This document shows positions 32,988 through 41,898 of a DNA stretch of 64,000 bases, piece after piece (within the stretch, counting starts at the first letter, position 1; each line of letters starts with the position of its first letter). Below the pieces are notes generated by a model. The model had not been told where the DNA came from, made no database searches, and was given only the letters and a program-made list of their open reading frames with translations. Source of the DNA: Sphingomonas sp. Leaf242 (GTDB taxonomy: Bacteria; Pseudomonadota; Alphaproteobacteria; Sphingomonadales; Sphingomonadaceae); contig NZ_LMLW01000001.1 of NCBI RefSeq assembly GCF_001422045.1, forward strand, positions 70,972-134,971, read 5' to 3'. The position numbers were made by a program, and so were the translations under genes.

Positions 32988-35909
32988 TCACTTCTTCGCG
33001 GGCGTCGCAGCCGGCACGACCGCCATCGTCCAGTCCTTCTCCGGCCGCAGGTATTTCGCCGCCGTCGCCTGCAATTCCACCGGCGTGGTGGCGACCAAGT
33101 CCGAAGCGATCCGCTGCGTCGCCGCGATCCGTCGCGGATCGAATGTCGCGCCGCCGAGCTGCTGCAACCAGAACTGGTTCCCCGTCGAGGCGCGCAAAAT
33201 ATACTGCCCCATCGGCTTCTTGATCCGGTCCAGCTCGTCCGCAGCGATCGGCGTCGACACCAGTTCGGCCGCGATCTGCCGCGCGATCTGGAAGAAGAAC
33301 GCCACCTTGTCGGGCGCCACCTGCCCGATCGCGACCATCCGGCCGCCGGTGTTCATCCCGACCGGCCACTGGCTCGACACGTTGGGGCTGTAGCTCGCGC
33401 CCGCTGCCTGCCGGAGCCGCTCGAACAGCCGATCGCTGAACACCTGCGCCAGCACGTCGAGACGCCGCGCCTCGACGATGTTGTCGATCCCGCCACCGGT
33501 CGGCCAGGCGATCACCGCCGCCGCCTGGTTCTCGGGGCCGGTATGCGCGCGCATCACCGGCGTCATGTTGTGCGCGGGGAAGCCGACCGGCGCCCCCATC
33601 GTCGACACCGCCGTCCGCGGCGTCATCGCCCCGAACGTCTTCGCCACCGCCGCGATCGCCTCCTCGGTCTTCACGTCACCGAAGATCGAGACCTCGATCG
33701 GTCCGGTCTTCAGGATCGGCTCCCAGAACGCCCGGAAGTCCTTCGCATTCAGTGCCTCGACGGTCGCCTTCGACGGCGTCCCCCAGCGCGGATCACCCGC
33801 GCGGAGCAGACCTTCGAGGTCGCGCGACAACACGCCGTCGGGCGACGAATCATACCCGGCGAACCCCGCCAGCGCAGCGACACGCGCCCGCGCGACCGGT
33901 GCCGGATCCCAGGCCGGGAACGTCAGCTTCGCAGCCATCAGCCGCAACTGATCCGCGTAATCCGCCGGCGACGTGATCGCATTCAGCGTGAACGCATCGT
34001 CGTCGATCCCGAAGTCGAGACCGATCCGCCGCCCTGCGGTCAGCTGATCGAGATCGCCCTGGTCGAGCTTGCCGATACCCCCCGCGACCAGCGCGAGATC
34101 GCCCGCCCAGGCCGGCGTCGGCCGGTTCGACGGGATCGCGGTATAGCCGCCGCCGAACCGCACGCGCACATAGACGCGCCCGGTCTCGCCCGAGTTGGGG
34201 AACAGCAGCACGCGCGTGCCGTTGGCGAAGTTCACCTGCTCCATGTCGAACGCGGCGATCTTCTCGCGGCTGGCGACGACGCCCGGCCTGCCGAGCGACG
34301 GCAGCTTCGAGAAATCGACCGCAGCCTGCGCGCGGCGCTTGCCGGCCAGCCCCGACACGTCCGCCTTCAATGCGGTCGCCAGCTTCGTCGCGGCGCCGGC
34401 ATCGGGCGTCTGCGTATTGACGAGCGCGCGCGTGATGCCTTCGAAGATCGCCTTGCTCGAGGCGAGCAGCGTGGCGGGCGTGAACATGCCCTTCGCCTTG
34501 GCGTCCTGCAAAATCTTATAAGACGTTTCTGGGCCCGCGACCGTCTCGCGAATATCGAGCGCACTGGCCATGTCGTCGGCCTGCTTCGACCCTGCCTCGA
34601 CCTTGGCGGTCTCAACGCTGGTGCGCATGATCGTGTCGAAATCGGCGTATTCGCGGTCGACTTCGGCCTGGCTCGGCGCGTTGGTCTGCGCGTCGGCGAT
34701 CACCGCGCGGACGTCCTTCAATGCGGCTTCCCAGTCGGTCCCGATCGGCACGATGTTGACGCTAGTCAGGTTCGCCGAGCGCGACACGTCGTCGATCGAC
34801 ACGCCCGCCTGCAGGAAGCTGCCGCCGGCGCGCGCGCGCGTTTCGAGGCGGCGGCTGATGAGGCGGGTGGCGAGCACGTCGACCAGCCGCTTCTGGTTCA
34901 TGATCGCGGTGTCGTCCTTATACTCCCAAGGGCGGACCACGCCGAGCGTGACCACCGCCGGGATGGCCGACTCGGCGATCGACGCGGCGACCGGCGCCTT
35001 CGGATCGGGCTTGCCGAAGCTGGGCGCAGGGGTGAACGGGTCGGTGCGCTTCCAGTCGGCGAAGTTCTTGACGATCAGCCGCCCGAACAGCGCCGGGTCC
35101 ATGTCGCCCGAAATGATGACGACGGTATTCTCGGGCCGATACCAGCGATCGTGGAACGCCTTCACGGTGGCGCCGGTCGCCGCCTCGAGCGTCTTGATAT
35201 TGCCGATCGGCGAGCGATCCGCGAGCGGCTGTCCGGCGAAGAACGTCGCGCGGATCGCATCGCCGAACCGCACCTGCGGCCCCGGCTGCTCGCGCTGTTC
35301 CGCCAGCACGACCGGACGCTCGGCGGTGACCGACGCATCGGTGATCGTCGGCTTCTCCATCATGCCCGACATGATCTTCAGGCTCTCGTCGAGCCCGGTT
35401 TCGGTCGCCGAGGGCAGGTCGAGCTTGAAGGTGGTCGATGTCGGCGTGGTCTGCGCGTTGGTATCCGAGCCGAAGGTCGCGCCGAACCGCTGCCAGACGC
35501 GCTTGGCCTCGCCGTCGGGGACGTATTCGGAGCCGCGGAAGGTCAGATGCTCGATGAAATGCGCGAAGCCGCGTTCGCTGTCGGTCTCGTTGAGCGAGCC
35601 CGCATCGATCCGCACGCGCACCGAAACCTGGCCGGGCGGCACGCCGTTCTTGCGCACCGCAAAGCGCATGCCGTTGGGCAGCGTGCCGAACTTCCACTCG
35701 GGGTCACGGGTGAGGTCGCTGCCCTTGTAGAGCCACGCGGTCGTATCGATACCCGTCAGTTCGGGCAGCGTCGGCGCTTCCTTGCCACCCTCCGTAGCGG
35801 GCGTGGAGGCGGCCTGCTGCGTCGCCATCTGCCCGCTCGCCGGGATGGCGAGGCCGAGCACGAGGGGAAGCAGGATGGGAGCGCGGTACAGGCGCGGAAA
35901 GGATAGCAT
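32988..35909 (-). CDS. M16-family zinc metalloprotease, periplasmic
   Basis: 973 residues with signal peptide (PILLPLVLGLAIPASGQ). The inverted zinc motif HFIEHLTFRG lies near residue 90, with the downstream Glu region FGSDTNAQTTPTSTTFKLDL. The protein holds the duplicated M16 arrangement: an active half (about 60-480) and an inactive C-terminal half (about 550-960). Pitrilysin-like enzymes degrade oligopeptides, here likely in the periplasm. The start region faces three tandem repeats upstream. Confidence 0.93.
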   Translation of the reverse strand: MLSFPRLYRAPILLPLVLGLAIPASGQMATQQAASTPATEGGKEAPTLPELTGIDTTAWLYKGSDLTRDPEWKFGTLPNGMRFAVRKNGVPPGQVSVRVRIDAGSLNETDSERGFAHFIEHLTFRGSEYVPDGEAKRVWQRFGATFGSDTNAQTTPTSTTFKLDLPSATETGLDESLKIMSGMMEKPTITDASVTAERPVVLAEQREQPGPQVRFGDAIRATFFAGQPLADRSPIGNIKTLEAATGATVKAFHDRWYRPENTVVIISGDMDPALFGRLIVKNFADWKRTDPFTPAPSFGKPDPKAPVAASIAESAIPAVVTLGVVRPWEYKDDTAIMNQKRLVDVLATRLISRRLETRARAGGSFLQAGVSIDDVSRSANLTSVNIVPIGTDWEAALKDVRAVIADAQTNAPSQAEVDREYADFDTIMRTSVETAKVEAGSKQADDMASALDIRETVAGPETSYKILQDAKAKGMFTPATLLASSKAIFEGITRALVNTQTPDAGAATKLATALKADVSGLAGKRRAQAAVDFSKLPSLGRPGVVASREKIAAFDMEQVNFANGTRVLLFPNSGETGRVYVRVRFGGGYTAIPSNRPTPAWAGDLALVAGGIGKLDQGDLDQLTAGRRIGLDFGIDDDAFTLNAITSPADYADQLRLMAAKLTFPAWDPAPVARARVAALAGFAGYDSSPDGVLSRDLEGLLRAGDPRWGTPSKATVEALNAKDFRAFWEPILKTGPIEVSIFGDVKTEEAIAAVAKTFGAMTPRTAVSTMGAPVGFPAHNMTPVMRAHTGPENQAAAVIAWPTGGGIDNIVEARRLDVLAQVFSDRLFERLRQAAGASYSPNVSSQWPVGMNTGGRMVAIGQVAPDKVAFFFQIARQIAAELVSTPIAADELDRIKKPMGQYILRASTGNQFWLQQLGGATFDPRRIAATQRIASDLVATTPVELQATAAKYLRPEKDWTMAVVPAATPAKK

Positions 35910-35937
35910 CGTGCATCTCTAGCGCCCCCGCGCACGC

Positions 35938-36000
35938 ATCGCCAGCGCCGCGCCTTAGATCGCCAGCGCCGCGCCTTAGATCGCCAGCGCCGCGCCTCAG
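35938..36000. repeat. Three tandem 21-bp repeats upstream of M16 protease
   Basis: Units at 35938-35958, 35959-35979 and 35980-36000, each beginning ATCGCCAGCGCCGCGCC. The first two are identical, the third differs by one base (T to C). They lie 29-91 bp upstream of the protease ATG, in the promoter or leader. Confidence 0.85.
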
Positions 36001-36097
36001 TCGGCCGCCGCGGCGCCATCATTTCGTCCAACACCGCCGCTAAGACATGTCGCAACACGGGGATCGGTGCCACGACGCGCCGGGATGCAGGGTAGCG

Positions 36098-36808
36098 ATG
36101 ACGGTCGGAGCCGAACTGGGGCAGTCTTCATTGTGGCGGGATTCGGGCGGGTCGGCCGTACGGCGTCGCGTTCGCGTTCCTGGCGTCGGTCCCACGACTA
36201 GCGCGTCGACCGTGGGCAAGGCCAATCGCCCGCTAATTGCCCGTATTGGCGAGCGCCTGCGTAGCGCGTTCGACCCGGTAATCGCGTCGTCATCGCTGGT
36301 CGCCAACGATCCGGTGCTCGACGTTCGCGACTTCGCGTGGACTGCGGGGTTGCGCGACGACTGGGCGGCGATCCGCGACGAAGCCGTTCGCGTTGCGCTG
36401 CCAGCCGGGGCATTGCCCGGCGGCGCGACGATCGAGCACAGCCTCGAGCGCTGCCCGCGTACGGCGGCCGTGGTCGCGCGCATCCCCGGCCTCCACAGCG
36501 CGTCCTTTTCGATCCTCGCGCCCGGCACTCACATTCCCGAGCGTCGCGGCGCGACCAAGCGCCTGATCACCTGCCACCTCGGCCTGATCGTCCCGCGCGA
36601 CGGCGACGTCCGGATGCGGGTCCACGACCGGACCGTTCGCTGGGCCGAAGGCGAGACGCTGGTGTTCGACGACACGTATCGGCACGAGGTCTGGAACGAT
36701 ACGCACGGTACGCGGGTGGTGTTGCTGATCCAGTTCGAGCGGCCGCTGCGCAATCCCGGCAAATGGATTGCAGACCTGGTCCTGCGCGTCGCCCGCCGTT
36801 CCGCCTAA
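36098..36808 (+). CDS. Aspartyl/asparaginyl beta-hydroxylase-like dioxygenase
   Basis: 236 residues if started at the ATG at 36098; the first 40 or so residues look non-coding in character, so GTG at 36212 is a good alternative, and ATG at 36047 is less likely. The cupin-like core has the iron His in SILAPGTHIPERRG and YRHEVWND, with Arg in RLITCHLGLIVP, as in the AspH/LpxO group of 2-oxoglutarate-dependent oxygenases. LpxO hydroxylates lipid A acyl chains; the substrate here is not visible. No signal or clear membrane segment was found. Confidence 0.78.
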   Translation: MTVGAELGQSSLWRDSGGSAVRRRVRVPGVGPTTSASTVGKANRPLIARIGERLRSAFDPVIASSSLVANDPVLDVRDFAWTAGLRDDWAAIRDEAVRVALPAGALPGGATIEHSLERCPRTAAVVARIPGLHSASFSILAPGTHIPERRGATKRLITCHLGLIVPRDGDVRMRVHDRTVRWAEGETLVFDDTYRHEVWNDTHGTRVVLLIQFERPLRNPGKWIADLVLRVARRSA

Positions 36809-36924
36809 GCCTGCACACCGCGGTGATGTCCCCGGCCACGTGACGTCGGGCGGATCGAACCAAACCGGACCGGTCTTTGCAAACCGAGCGGCCGTTTGCT
36901 GATACGCCGTACTGGTGGGGAGAA

Positions 36925-37974
36925 ATGGCCGTGGCCAAGGATCGCGCGACACCGAGATACATGCTGACGATCGATGGCGGTGGGATACGCGGGCTGATCC
37001 CCGCGCTGATTCTCGCCGAACTGGAGCGTCGGATCGAACGGCCGCTGTGCGAGTGCTTCGACCTGATCGCGGGCACCTCTACCGGCGGGATCATCGCCGC
37101 CGGTCTCACCGCGCCGAGCCAGGCGGACAAGACCAGCGCGGCGTGCACGGCCAGCGATCTGGTCGATTTCTATCGCACCGACGGCAAGCGGATATTCCCG
37201 CATATTCTCGGCCTGTCGCAGCGGCTGCCGGGCTTCCCCTACAGCGCTCGCCCGCTCGAGAAGATTCTCGCCGCGCGGATCGGCACCACCGCGACGACTC
37301 GCGACGCGCTGACCAACATCGTCATTCCGGCCTACGACATGATCGGGCGCAAGGCCGTCTTCATGGCGGGCGGCCCCGATTATCCCGTGGACCCGGCAAA
37401 ACCCGAGCGCGTCTTCCCGCTGCATGTCGCGGCCCGCGCGACCTCGGCGGCGCCGACCTTCTTTCCCCCCGCCGCCATCCCAGCGACCACGGGAGTCGGC
37501 GCGGTCAGGGCAGAACCCGCGTTGCTGCTGATCGACGGCGGCGTCTTCGCCAACGACCCGACGATCGCGGCGATCATCGAGGCGCGCAAGCTTGGCTGGC
37601 ATCTCGGCGATCTGGAAATCCTGTCGCTCAGCACCGGGGCCTCCGATCGGCCCTACAAATCCGCGGGCCACTGGTCGATCTTCGGCTGGGTCAATCCGCT
37701 GCGCCGCGTACCGATCTTCTCGATCCTGATGCAGGCCGGCTCCAGCACGATATCGTACCAGGCCCGAGAACTGGCGAGCAGCGGCAATTATGATCGCGCA
37801 GAATTCCCGCTCAGTCCCAATGGGGGCGGACTGGACGATGCCAGCCCCGAGCATCTCGCCGAGCTGACGGGACTGGCCAAGACATGGATAGGTGAGAACG
37901 AGGATGTCCTTGCGCGCTGGGCCGCCAAACTCAGCCCCAAGCGGTCCGATCCCTCGCTCCCCCTCGCGGCCTAG
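36925..37974 (+). CDS. Patatin-like phospholipase
   Basis: 349 residues from the ATG at 36925, with GGGGAG close upstream; a TTG at 36877 would add 16 residues. The patatin fold shows the oxyanion loop DGGGIRGLIPA, nucleophile Ser in GTSTGG and the catalytic Asp in LLIDGGVFAND, with the intervening ATSAAPTFFPP. It would hydrolyse membrane phospholipid acyl esters. Patatin effectors also occur in CBASS defence, but no nucleotide cyclase gene is adjacent, so a lipid-metabolism role is favoured. The 200 bp after it hold no gene. Confidence 0.9.
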   Translation: MAVAKDRATPRYMLTIDGGGIRGLIPALILAELERRIERPLCECFDLIAGTSTGGIIAAGLTAPSQADKTSAACTASDLVDFYRTDGKRIFPHILGLSQRLPGFPYSARPLEKILAARIGTTATTRDALTNIVIPAYDMIGRKAVFMAGGPDYPVDPAKPERVFPLHVAARATSAAPTFFPPAAIPATTGVGAVRAEPALLLIDGGVFANDPTIAAIIEARKLGWHLGDLEILSLSTGASDRPYKSAGHWSIFGWVNPLRRVPIFSILMQAGSSTISYQARELASSGNYDRAEFPLSPNGGGLDDASPEHLAELTGLAKTWIGENEDVLARWAAKLSPKRSDPSLPLAA

Positions 37975-38176
37975 TCTGTAGGATAGCAACACCGCGGCAT
38001 ATCAGCCGCACAGTGATGCCTGACGCGGCCGGGGGAGGCCTGGCACGGGAGCCACGACGCGAGCCCTGGCGTAGGAACCCAGCGCGCAGGCCCCGGCGTG
38101 ATAACAAAGCGGTGCTCGGCGCCCGAAAGAAACCGTTTCCCGTTCCGCGCTTGATCCCTCGCGCCCGCCGGGCCAC

Positions 38177-38758
38177 ATGACCCTCATGCTGATCGAAACG
38201 GAATCCACCCCGAACCCCTCGACGTTGAAGTTCCTGCCGGGACGTACCGTCATGGACGCCGGCACGCGCGACTTCGCCACCCCCGAGGAAGCCGAGACCA
38301 GTCCGCTGGCCGAGGCGATCTTCAACCTCGGCGACGTGACCGGCGTGTTCTTCGGCCGCGATTTCGTGTCCGTGACCGCCGGGCCGGGCGTCGCCTGGTC
38401 GGATCTGAAGCCCGACGTGCTCGCGATCCTGCTCGATCATTTTTCCGCGGCGATGCCGCTGTTCAAGCCCGCGCGCGCCGGTTTCTCGGTGCCATCCGAC
38501 GAGCCGGCGCTGTCCGACGATCCCGCCGATGCCGACATCGTTGCGCAGATTCGCGAACTGATCGACACGCGCGTCCGCCCCGCGGTGGCGAACGACGGTG
38601 GCGACATCGTCTATCGCGGCTTCGACAAGGGCAAGGTGTTCCTCCAGCTCCAGGGTGCCTGCGCCGGCTGCCCGTCATCGAGCGCCACGCTCAAGAACGG
38701 CATCGAGCAGCTGCTGAAATACTACGTCCCCGAAGTCACCGAAGTGAGAGCCGTCTGA
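38177..38758 (+). CDS. nfuA: NfuA-type Fe-S carrier protein
   Basis: 193 residues: N-terminal Nfu domain (ESTPNPSTLKFLPGRTV) and C-terminal NifU-like domain (RPAVANDGGDIVYRGF) with the cluster-binding pair in GACAGCPSS. It carries 4Fe-4S clusters to target enzymes. The start could also be the ATG at 38186. The stop shares a base with the nitroreductase start (TGATG). Confidence 0.93.
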   Translation: MTLMLIETESTPNPSTLKFLPGRTVMDAGTRDFATPEEAETSPLAEAIFNLGDVTGVFFGRDFVSVTAGPGVAWSDLKPDVLAILLDHFSAAMPLFKPARAGFSVPSDEPALSDDPADADIVAQIRELIDTRVRPAVANDGGDIVYRGFDKGKVFLQLQGACAGCPSSSATLKNGIEQLLKYYVPEVTEVRAV

Positions 38759-39351
38759 TGCGCGAGAAACTCGACGACACCGTCCTCGACACCGTCTTCC
38801 GCGACGCTCGCAGCTATAACGGCTACACCGATCAGCCGGTCGCCGAGTCCGAGCTCCACGCGATCTGGGACCTGATGAAGTGGGGCCCGACCTCCGCCAA
38901 CCAGCTCCCCGCGCGCCTGATCTGGGTCACCAGCGACGAAGCCAAGCAGAAGCTCGCGGACGCGTGTAGCGCGCAGAACCAGCCGAAGATCCTCAATGCC
39001 CCCGTGTCGGTGATCATCGGCATGGACACGAATTTCCACGAGCATTTGCCCGAGCTGTTCCCGCACGCCGATGCGAAGTCGTGGTTCGACGGCAACGCCG
39101 AACTGCGCGAGGCGTCCGCGTTCCGCAACTCGACGTTGCAGGGGGCGTATTTCATCATCGCCGCGCGGATGCTCGGGCTCGATACCGGGCCGATGTCGGG
39201 CTTCGACGCGGGCAAGGTCGATGCGGCGTTCTTCCACGACACGCCTGCGGTGCGGACCAACTTCATCTCGACGCTCGGCCACGGCGACCCCGCGACGATC
39301 TATGCCCGCTCGCCCCGCCCCGACTTCGCGAAATTCAACAGCATCGCTTGA
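38758..39351 (+). CDS. Nitroreductase-family protein, RutE/HadB-like malonic semialdehyde reductase
   Basis: 197 residues, FMN-dependent nitroreductase fold: RDARSYNGYTDQPV (FMN binding Arg), MKWGPTSANQLPARLIWV, and MLGLDTGPMSGFD, which is characteristic of the RutE/HadB subgroup. RutE reduces malonic semialdehyde in uracil breakdown, but no rut genes are near, so the true substrate is open. It is coupled to nfuA. Confidence 0.87.
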   Translation: MREKLDDTVLDTVFRDARSYNGYTDQPVAESELHAIWDLMKWGPTSANQLPARLIWVTSDEAKQKLADACSAQNQPKILNAPVSVIIGMDTNFHEHLPELFPHADAKSWFDGNAELREASAFRNSTLQGAYFIIAARMLGLDTGPMSGFDAGKVDAAFFHDTPAVRTNFISTLGHGDPATIYARSPRPDFAKFNSIA

Positions 39352-39362
39352 AGCGGGACCTG

Positions 39363-39462
39363 CTCCCTCTCCCCTGCGGGGAGAGGGTCGGGGTGAGGGG
39401 CAGTTGGGAAGGGCAGCGCTCGCGGCGCCCCTCACCCTGCCCTCTCCCCTGAGGGGAGAGGG
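39363..39462. repeat. Inverted repeat pair, CTCCCTCTCCCCTGCGGGG family
   Basis: CTCCCTCTCCCCTGCGGGGA with GGGTCGGGGTGAGGGGC, and the inverse GCCCCTCACC then CCTCTCCCCTGAGGGGAGAG. It ends 9 bp before the tsaB ATG, so its last purine-rich arm (GAGGGGAGAGGGTAAG) can act as the Shine-Dalgarno sequence. Confidence 0.87.
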
Positions 39463-39471
39463 TAAGAAGTA

Positions 39472-40089
39472 ATGCGCACTTTAGTCATCGAAACATCCAC
39501 CATCGCCTGCTCGGTCGCCCTGATCGAGTCCGGCGCCATCATCGCCCGCGCGCACGAGGTCGTCGGGCGCAGCCATGCCGAGCGCCTCATCCCAATGATC
39601 GCCGAGCTCCCTAACGGAGGCCGAGCCGACCGCATCATCGTCGATTGCGGCCCCGGTAGCTTCACCGGCGTCCGCGTAGGAATCGCCGCCGCGCGTGGCC
39701 TAGCGCTCGGCTGGGGCGCGGAAATCGCCGGCTTTTCCTCGCTTCCGCTGATCGCCGCCGCCGGTTTCGCCGACCGCTTAACCGACGATATTGCGGTGAT
39801 CATGGAAGGCGGGCATGGCGAGGTCTTCATGCAAGCGTTCTCCGCCGATCTGTCGCCGCGATCCGACATGGTATCGCTGAAGCCCAAGGCCGCGCTCGCC
39901 GCGCTGGCAGGACGGCGCGCAGTCGGCAACGGCATCCGCTGGCTCGGCGTACTTGACGACGGCTTGGACCTCACCGAAGCGCTACCAGATGCAGCCTCCG
40001 CGATCCTGCTGCCCGCAGCACTGACCGCGCTCGCGCCAAGCCCGATCTACGGCCGCGCGCCCGACGCCAAGCCGTCGGTCCCGAAATAA
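39472..40089 (+). CDS. tsaB: tRNA threonylcarbamoyladenosine biosynthesis protein TsaB
   Basis: 205 residues: LVIETSTIACSVALIE, RSHAERLIPMIAEL and DCGPGSFTGVRVGIAAARGLALG, the TsaB ASKHA-fold motifs. TsaB is the inactive partner of TsaD in t6A formation. It overlaps rimI by one base (TAATG). The order tsaB-rimI-fur-plsC is widespread in alphaproteobacteria. Confidence 0.94.
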   Translation: MRTLVIETSTIACSVALIESGAIIARAHEVVGRSHAERLIPMIAELPNGGRADRIIVDCGPGSFTGVRVGIAAARGLALGWGAEIAGFSSLPLIAAAGFADRLTDDIAVIMEGGHGEVFMQAFSADLSPRSDMVSLKPKAALAALAGRRAVGNGIRWLGVLDDGLDLTEALPDAASAILLPAALTALAPSPIYGRAPDAKPSVPK

Positions 40090-40577
40090 TGGCCACGCGT
40101 CAGGCCGCCACGCGCACCGTCACGCTTCGCACCGGAGACGCGCGCGATTTGGCGATCGTCGACGCGCTGATGACCGAGGCGTTCGATCCGCGCTACGGCG
40201 AGGCGTGGACGCGCAGCCAGTGCCTCGGCGTGCTCGCGCTGACCGGCGTCCACCTCACCATCGCCTTCGTCGACGATTTCCCCGCCGGTTTCACGATGAC
40301 CCGGTCAGTCGCCGACGAAGCCGAACTTCTGCTGATCGCGGTCGCGCCAGACTATCGCCGCCGCGGCGTCGGCACGGCGCTTATCCGTGCGGTGATCGCC
40401 GATTGCTCGGTCAGTAGCATCGCCAAGCTCCATCTCGAGGTCCGCGCGGGCAACGACGCGGTCAAACTGTACGACGCGCACGGCTTTACCAAGGTCGGCG
40501 AACGCCGCGCCTACTATCGCGGCAAGACCGGCGTCGCGTATGACGCACATACATATTCGAAAGATATCAACAGCTAA
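40089..40577 (+). CDS. rimI: Ribosomal-protein-alanine N-acetyltransferase RimI-like
   Basis: 162 residues, GNAT fold. LLLIAVAPDYRRRGVGTALIRA is the acetyl-CoA motif A, followed by LEVRAGNDAVKLYDAHGF. RimI acetylates the N-terminus of S18. Placement after tsaB supports the assignment, though GNAT specificity cannot be proven by reading. Confidence 0.88.
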   Translation: MATRQAATRTVTLRTGDARDLAIVDALMTEAFDPRYGEAWTRSQCLGVLALTGVHLTIAFVDDFPAGFTMTRSVADEAELLLIAVAPDYRRRGVGTALIRAVIADCSVSSIAKLHLEVRAGNDAVKLYDAHGFTKVGERRAYYRGKTGVAYDAHTYSKDINS

Positions 40578-40583
40578 GGCTTA

Positions 40584-40609
40584 TTGCGAGTCACTATCCC
40601 TTTTCGCAA
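40584..40609. promoter_or_regulatory. Possible Fur-type palindrome in front of fur
   Basis: TTGCGA and TCGCAA arms 14 bases apart in the 74-bp gap before fur. The arms resemble the TGCGAA arm before the TonB receptor at 5999. Autoregulation would be normal for fur; the long spacing makes this doubtful. Confidence 0.25.
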
Positions 40610-40651
40610 CAGCGCGGAGGCCCTACATGGCACTCAACGAGGGAATGACAC

Positions 40652-41074
40652 ATGCCGCGCAAGATCGATCTGGAAGCACTCTGCAACGAGAAGGGCCTGC
40701 GCATCACCGAGCAGCGTCGCGTCATCGCGCGCGTGCTGTCCGAGGCGGACGATCATCCCGACGTCGAGAAGGTCTATGAGCGCGCGTCGCAAATCGACCC
40801 CGGTATTTCGATCGCGACAGTCTACCGCACCGTTCGCCTGTTCGAAGAAGCCGGCATTCTCGACCGCCACGATTTCGGCGACGGTCGCGCGCGCTACGAG
40901 CCTGCACCCGAAGCGCATCACGATCACCTGATCGACGTCGAGAGCGGCAAGGTGCTCGAGTTCGTCGATCCCGAACTCGAGCAGTTGCAGAAGGCGATCG
41001 CGGAGAAGCTCGGCTTCCGGCTGGTCGATCACCGCATGGAACTCTACGGCGTCGCGCTCACCCGCAAGGACTGA
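40652..41074 (+). CDS. fur: Ferric uptake regulator (Fur/Mur)
   Basis: 140 residues: DNA-binding half with RITEQRRVIARVLSEADDHP and IATVYRTVRLFEEAGIL, then the metal-sensing half with EAHHDHLIDVESGKVLEF. The CxxC zinc site of enterobacterial Fur is absent, as usual for the alphaproteobacterial Fur/Mur branch. Senses Fe2+ or Mn2+. The last codons carry AAGGA, which doubles as the RBS of plsC. Confidence 0.92.
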   Translation: MPRKIDLEALCNEKGLRITEQRRVIARVLSEADDHPDVEKVYERASQIDPGISIATVYRTVRLFEEAGILDRHDFGDGRARYEPAPEAHHDHLIDVESGKVLEFVDPELEQLQKAIAEKLGFRLVDHRMELYGVALTRKD

Positions 41075-41078
41075 CGCG

Positions 41079-41792
41079 ATCAGCCGAACCCGCTTTGGCG
41101 CGCGGCTGGCGGCGCTGCTGCTGGCGCTGGTCCTGGCGTTGCCGCTGCACGGGATGTGGCGGCTGTTTGGCCAAAAATCGCCTTGGCCCCCGCGGTTCCT
41201 GGGACTGGTCGCGCGCATTGTCGGCGGTCGGGCGCGGGTGGTCGGCACGCCGCTCCGCCACGACGTGGTCTTCGTCTCGAACCATCTGAGCTGGATCGAC
41301 ATCCTCCTCCTGTCCGGCGCGACCGGTAGCGCGTTCGTGGCGAAAGCCGAGTTGCGCAGCGCGCCGCTGGTCGGCTGGCTCTGCATGCTGAACCACACCA
41401 TCTTCGTCAGCCGTGGCGACCGCATGGCGGTGACCGCCCAGATCGCGCAGATCCGCGACGCGCTCGCCTCGGACTGGCCGGTGACGCTGTTTCCGGAGGG
41501 GACGACGGGCGACGGCGTTACTCTGCTGCCGTTCAAGGCGGCGCTGCTAGCCGCGTTGGACCCGCCGCCGCCCGGCGTGAAAGTTCAGCCCGTCCGGATC
41601 GATTATGGCGCGGCGACGAGCGAACTCGCCTGGGTCGGCGACGAGCCGGGCCAGCATCACGCCGCGCGCGTCCTCAAACGCAAGGGCAGTTTCGTCGCGA
41701 CGCTACACTTCGCCGAGCCGTTCGACCCCGCGCAATACGGCGACCGCAAAGCGATCGCCGCCGAAGCCCGCCGCCGCATGGAAGGGCTGTAA
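41079..41792 (+). CDS. plsC: 1-acyl-sn-glycerol-3-phosphate acyltransferase (PlsC-like), ATC start proposed
   Basis: 237 residues if begun at the ATC at 41079. The LPLAT motifs are VSNHLSWIDILLL (NHxxxxD) and TLFPEGTTGDG. The frame upstream of the first usual start (TTG at 41139) encodes FGARLAALLLALVLALPLHG, the membrane helix expected at the N-terminus. No ATG, GTG or TTG lies before it, but AAGGA is exactly eight bases before ATC AGC CGA, just after the fur stop. A change ATG to ATC would explain this. A TTG start would remove most of the helix. It acylates lysophosphatidic acid. Confidence 0.88.
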   Translation: MSRTRFGARLAALLLALVLALPLHGMWRLFGQKSPWPPRFLGLVARIVGGRARVVGTPLRHDVVFVSNHLSWIDILLLSGATGSAFVAKAELRSAPLVGWLCMLNHTIFVSRGDRMAVTAQIAQIRDALASDWPVTLFPEGTTGDGVTLLPFKAALLAALDPPPPGVKVQPVRIDYGAATSELAWVGDEPGQHHAARVLKRKGSFVATLHFAEPFDPAQYGDRKAIAAEARRRMEGL

Positions 41793-41812
41793 GCCGCGAG
41801 CACAGGATGTTT

Positions 41813-41858
41813 CCCCGCGAAGGCGGGGATCCAGACTGGACTCCCGCCTTCGCGGGAG
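41813..41858. repeat. Double hairpin, CCCCGCGAAGGCGGGG family
   Basis: CCCCGCGAAGGCGGGG and, 10 bp on, the inverse-type CTCCCGCCTTCGCGGGAG. A near-identical element lies at 54088. It follows the plsC stop and may aid termination. Confidence 0.85.
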
Positions 41859-41898
41859 AACAAGGAGGGGACGCTCCCACCCATCCTCAAACTCGAGC

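Noticed and set aside
32946-35906. Very long open frame (986 codons) on the plus strand opposite the M16 protease
   Set aside because: Arg/His-rich mirror of a GC-rich gene; the minus strand has signal peptide and zinc motif. It is a composition artefact.
35938-36000. Short CRISPR array
   Set aside because: The repeats are directly tandem without spacers, and no cas genes are present.
36925-37974. Patatin gene as a CBASS or other defence effector
   Set aside because: No CD-NTase, ubiquitin-like or other defence gene is next to it.
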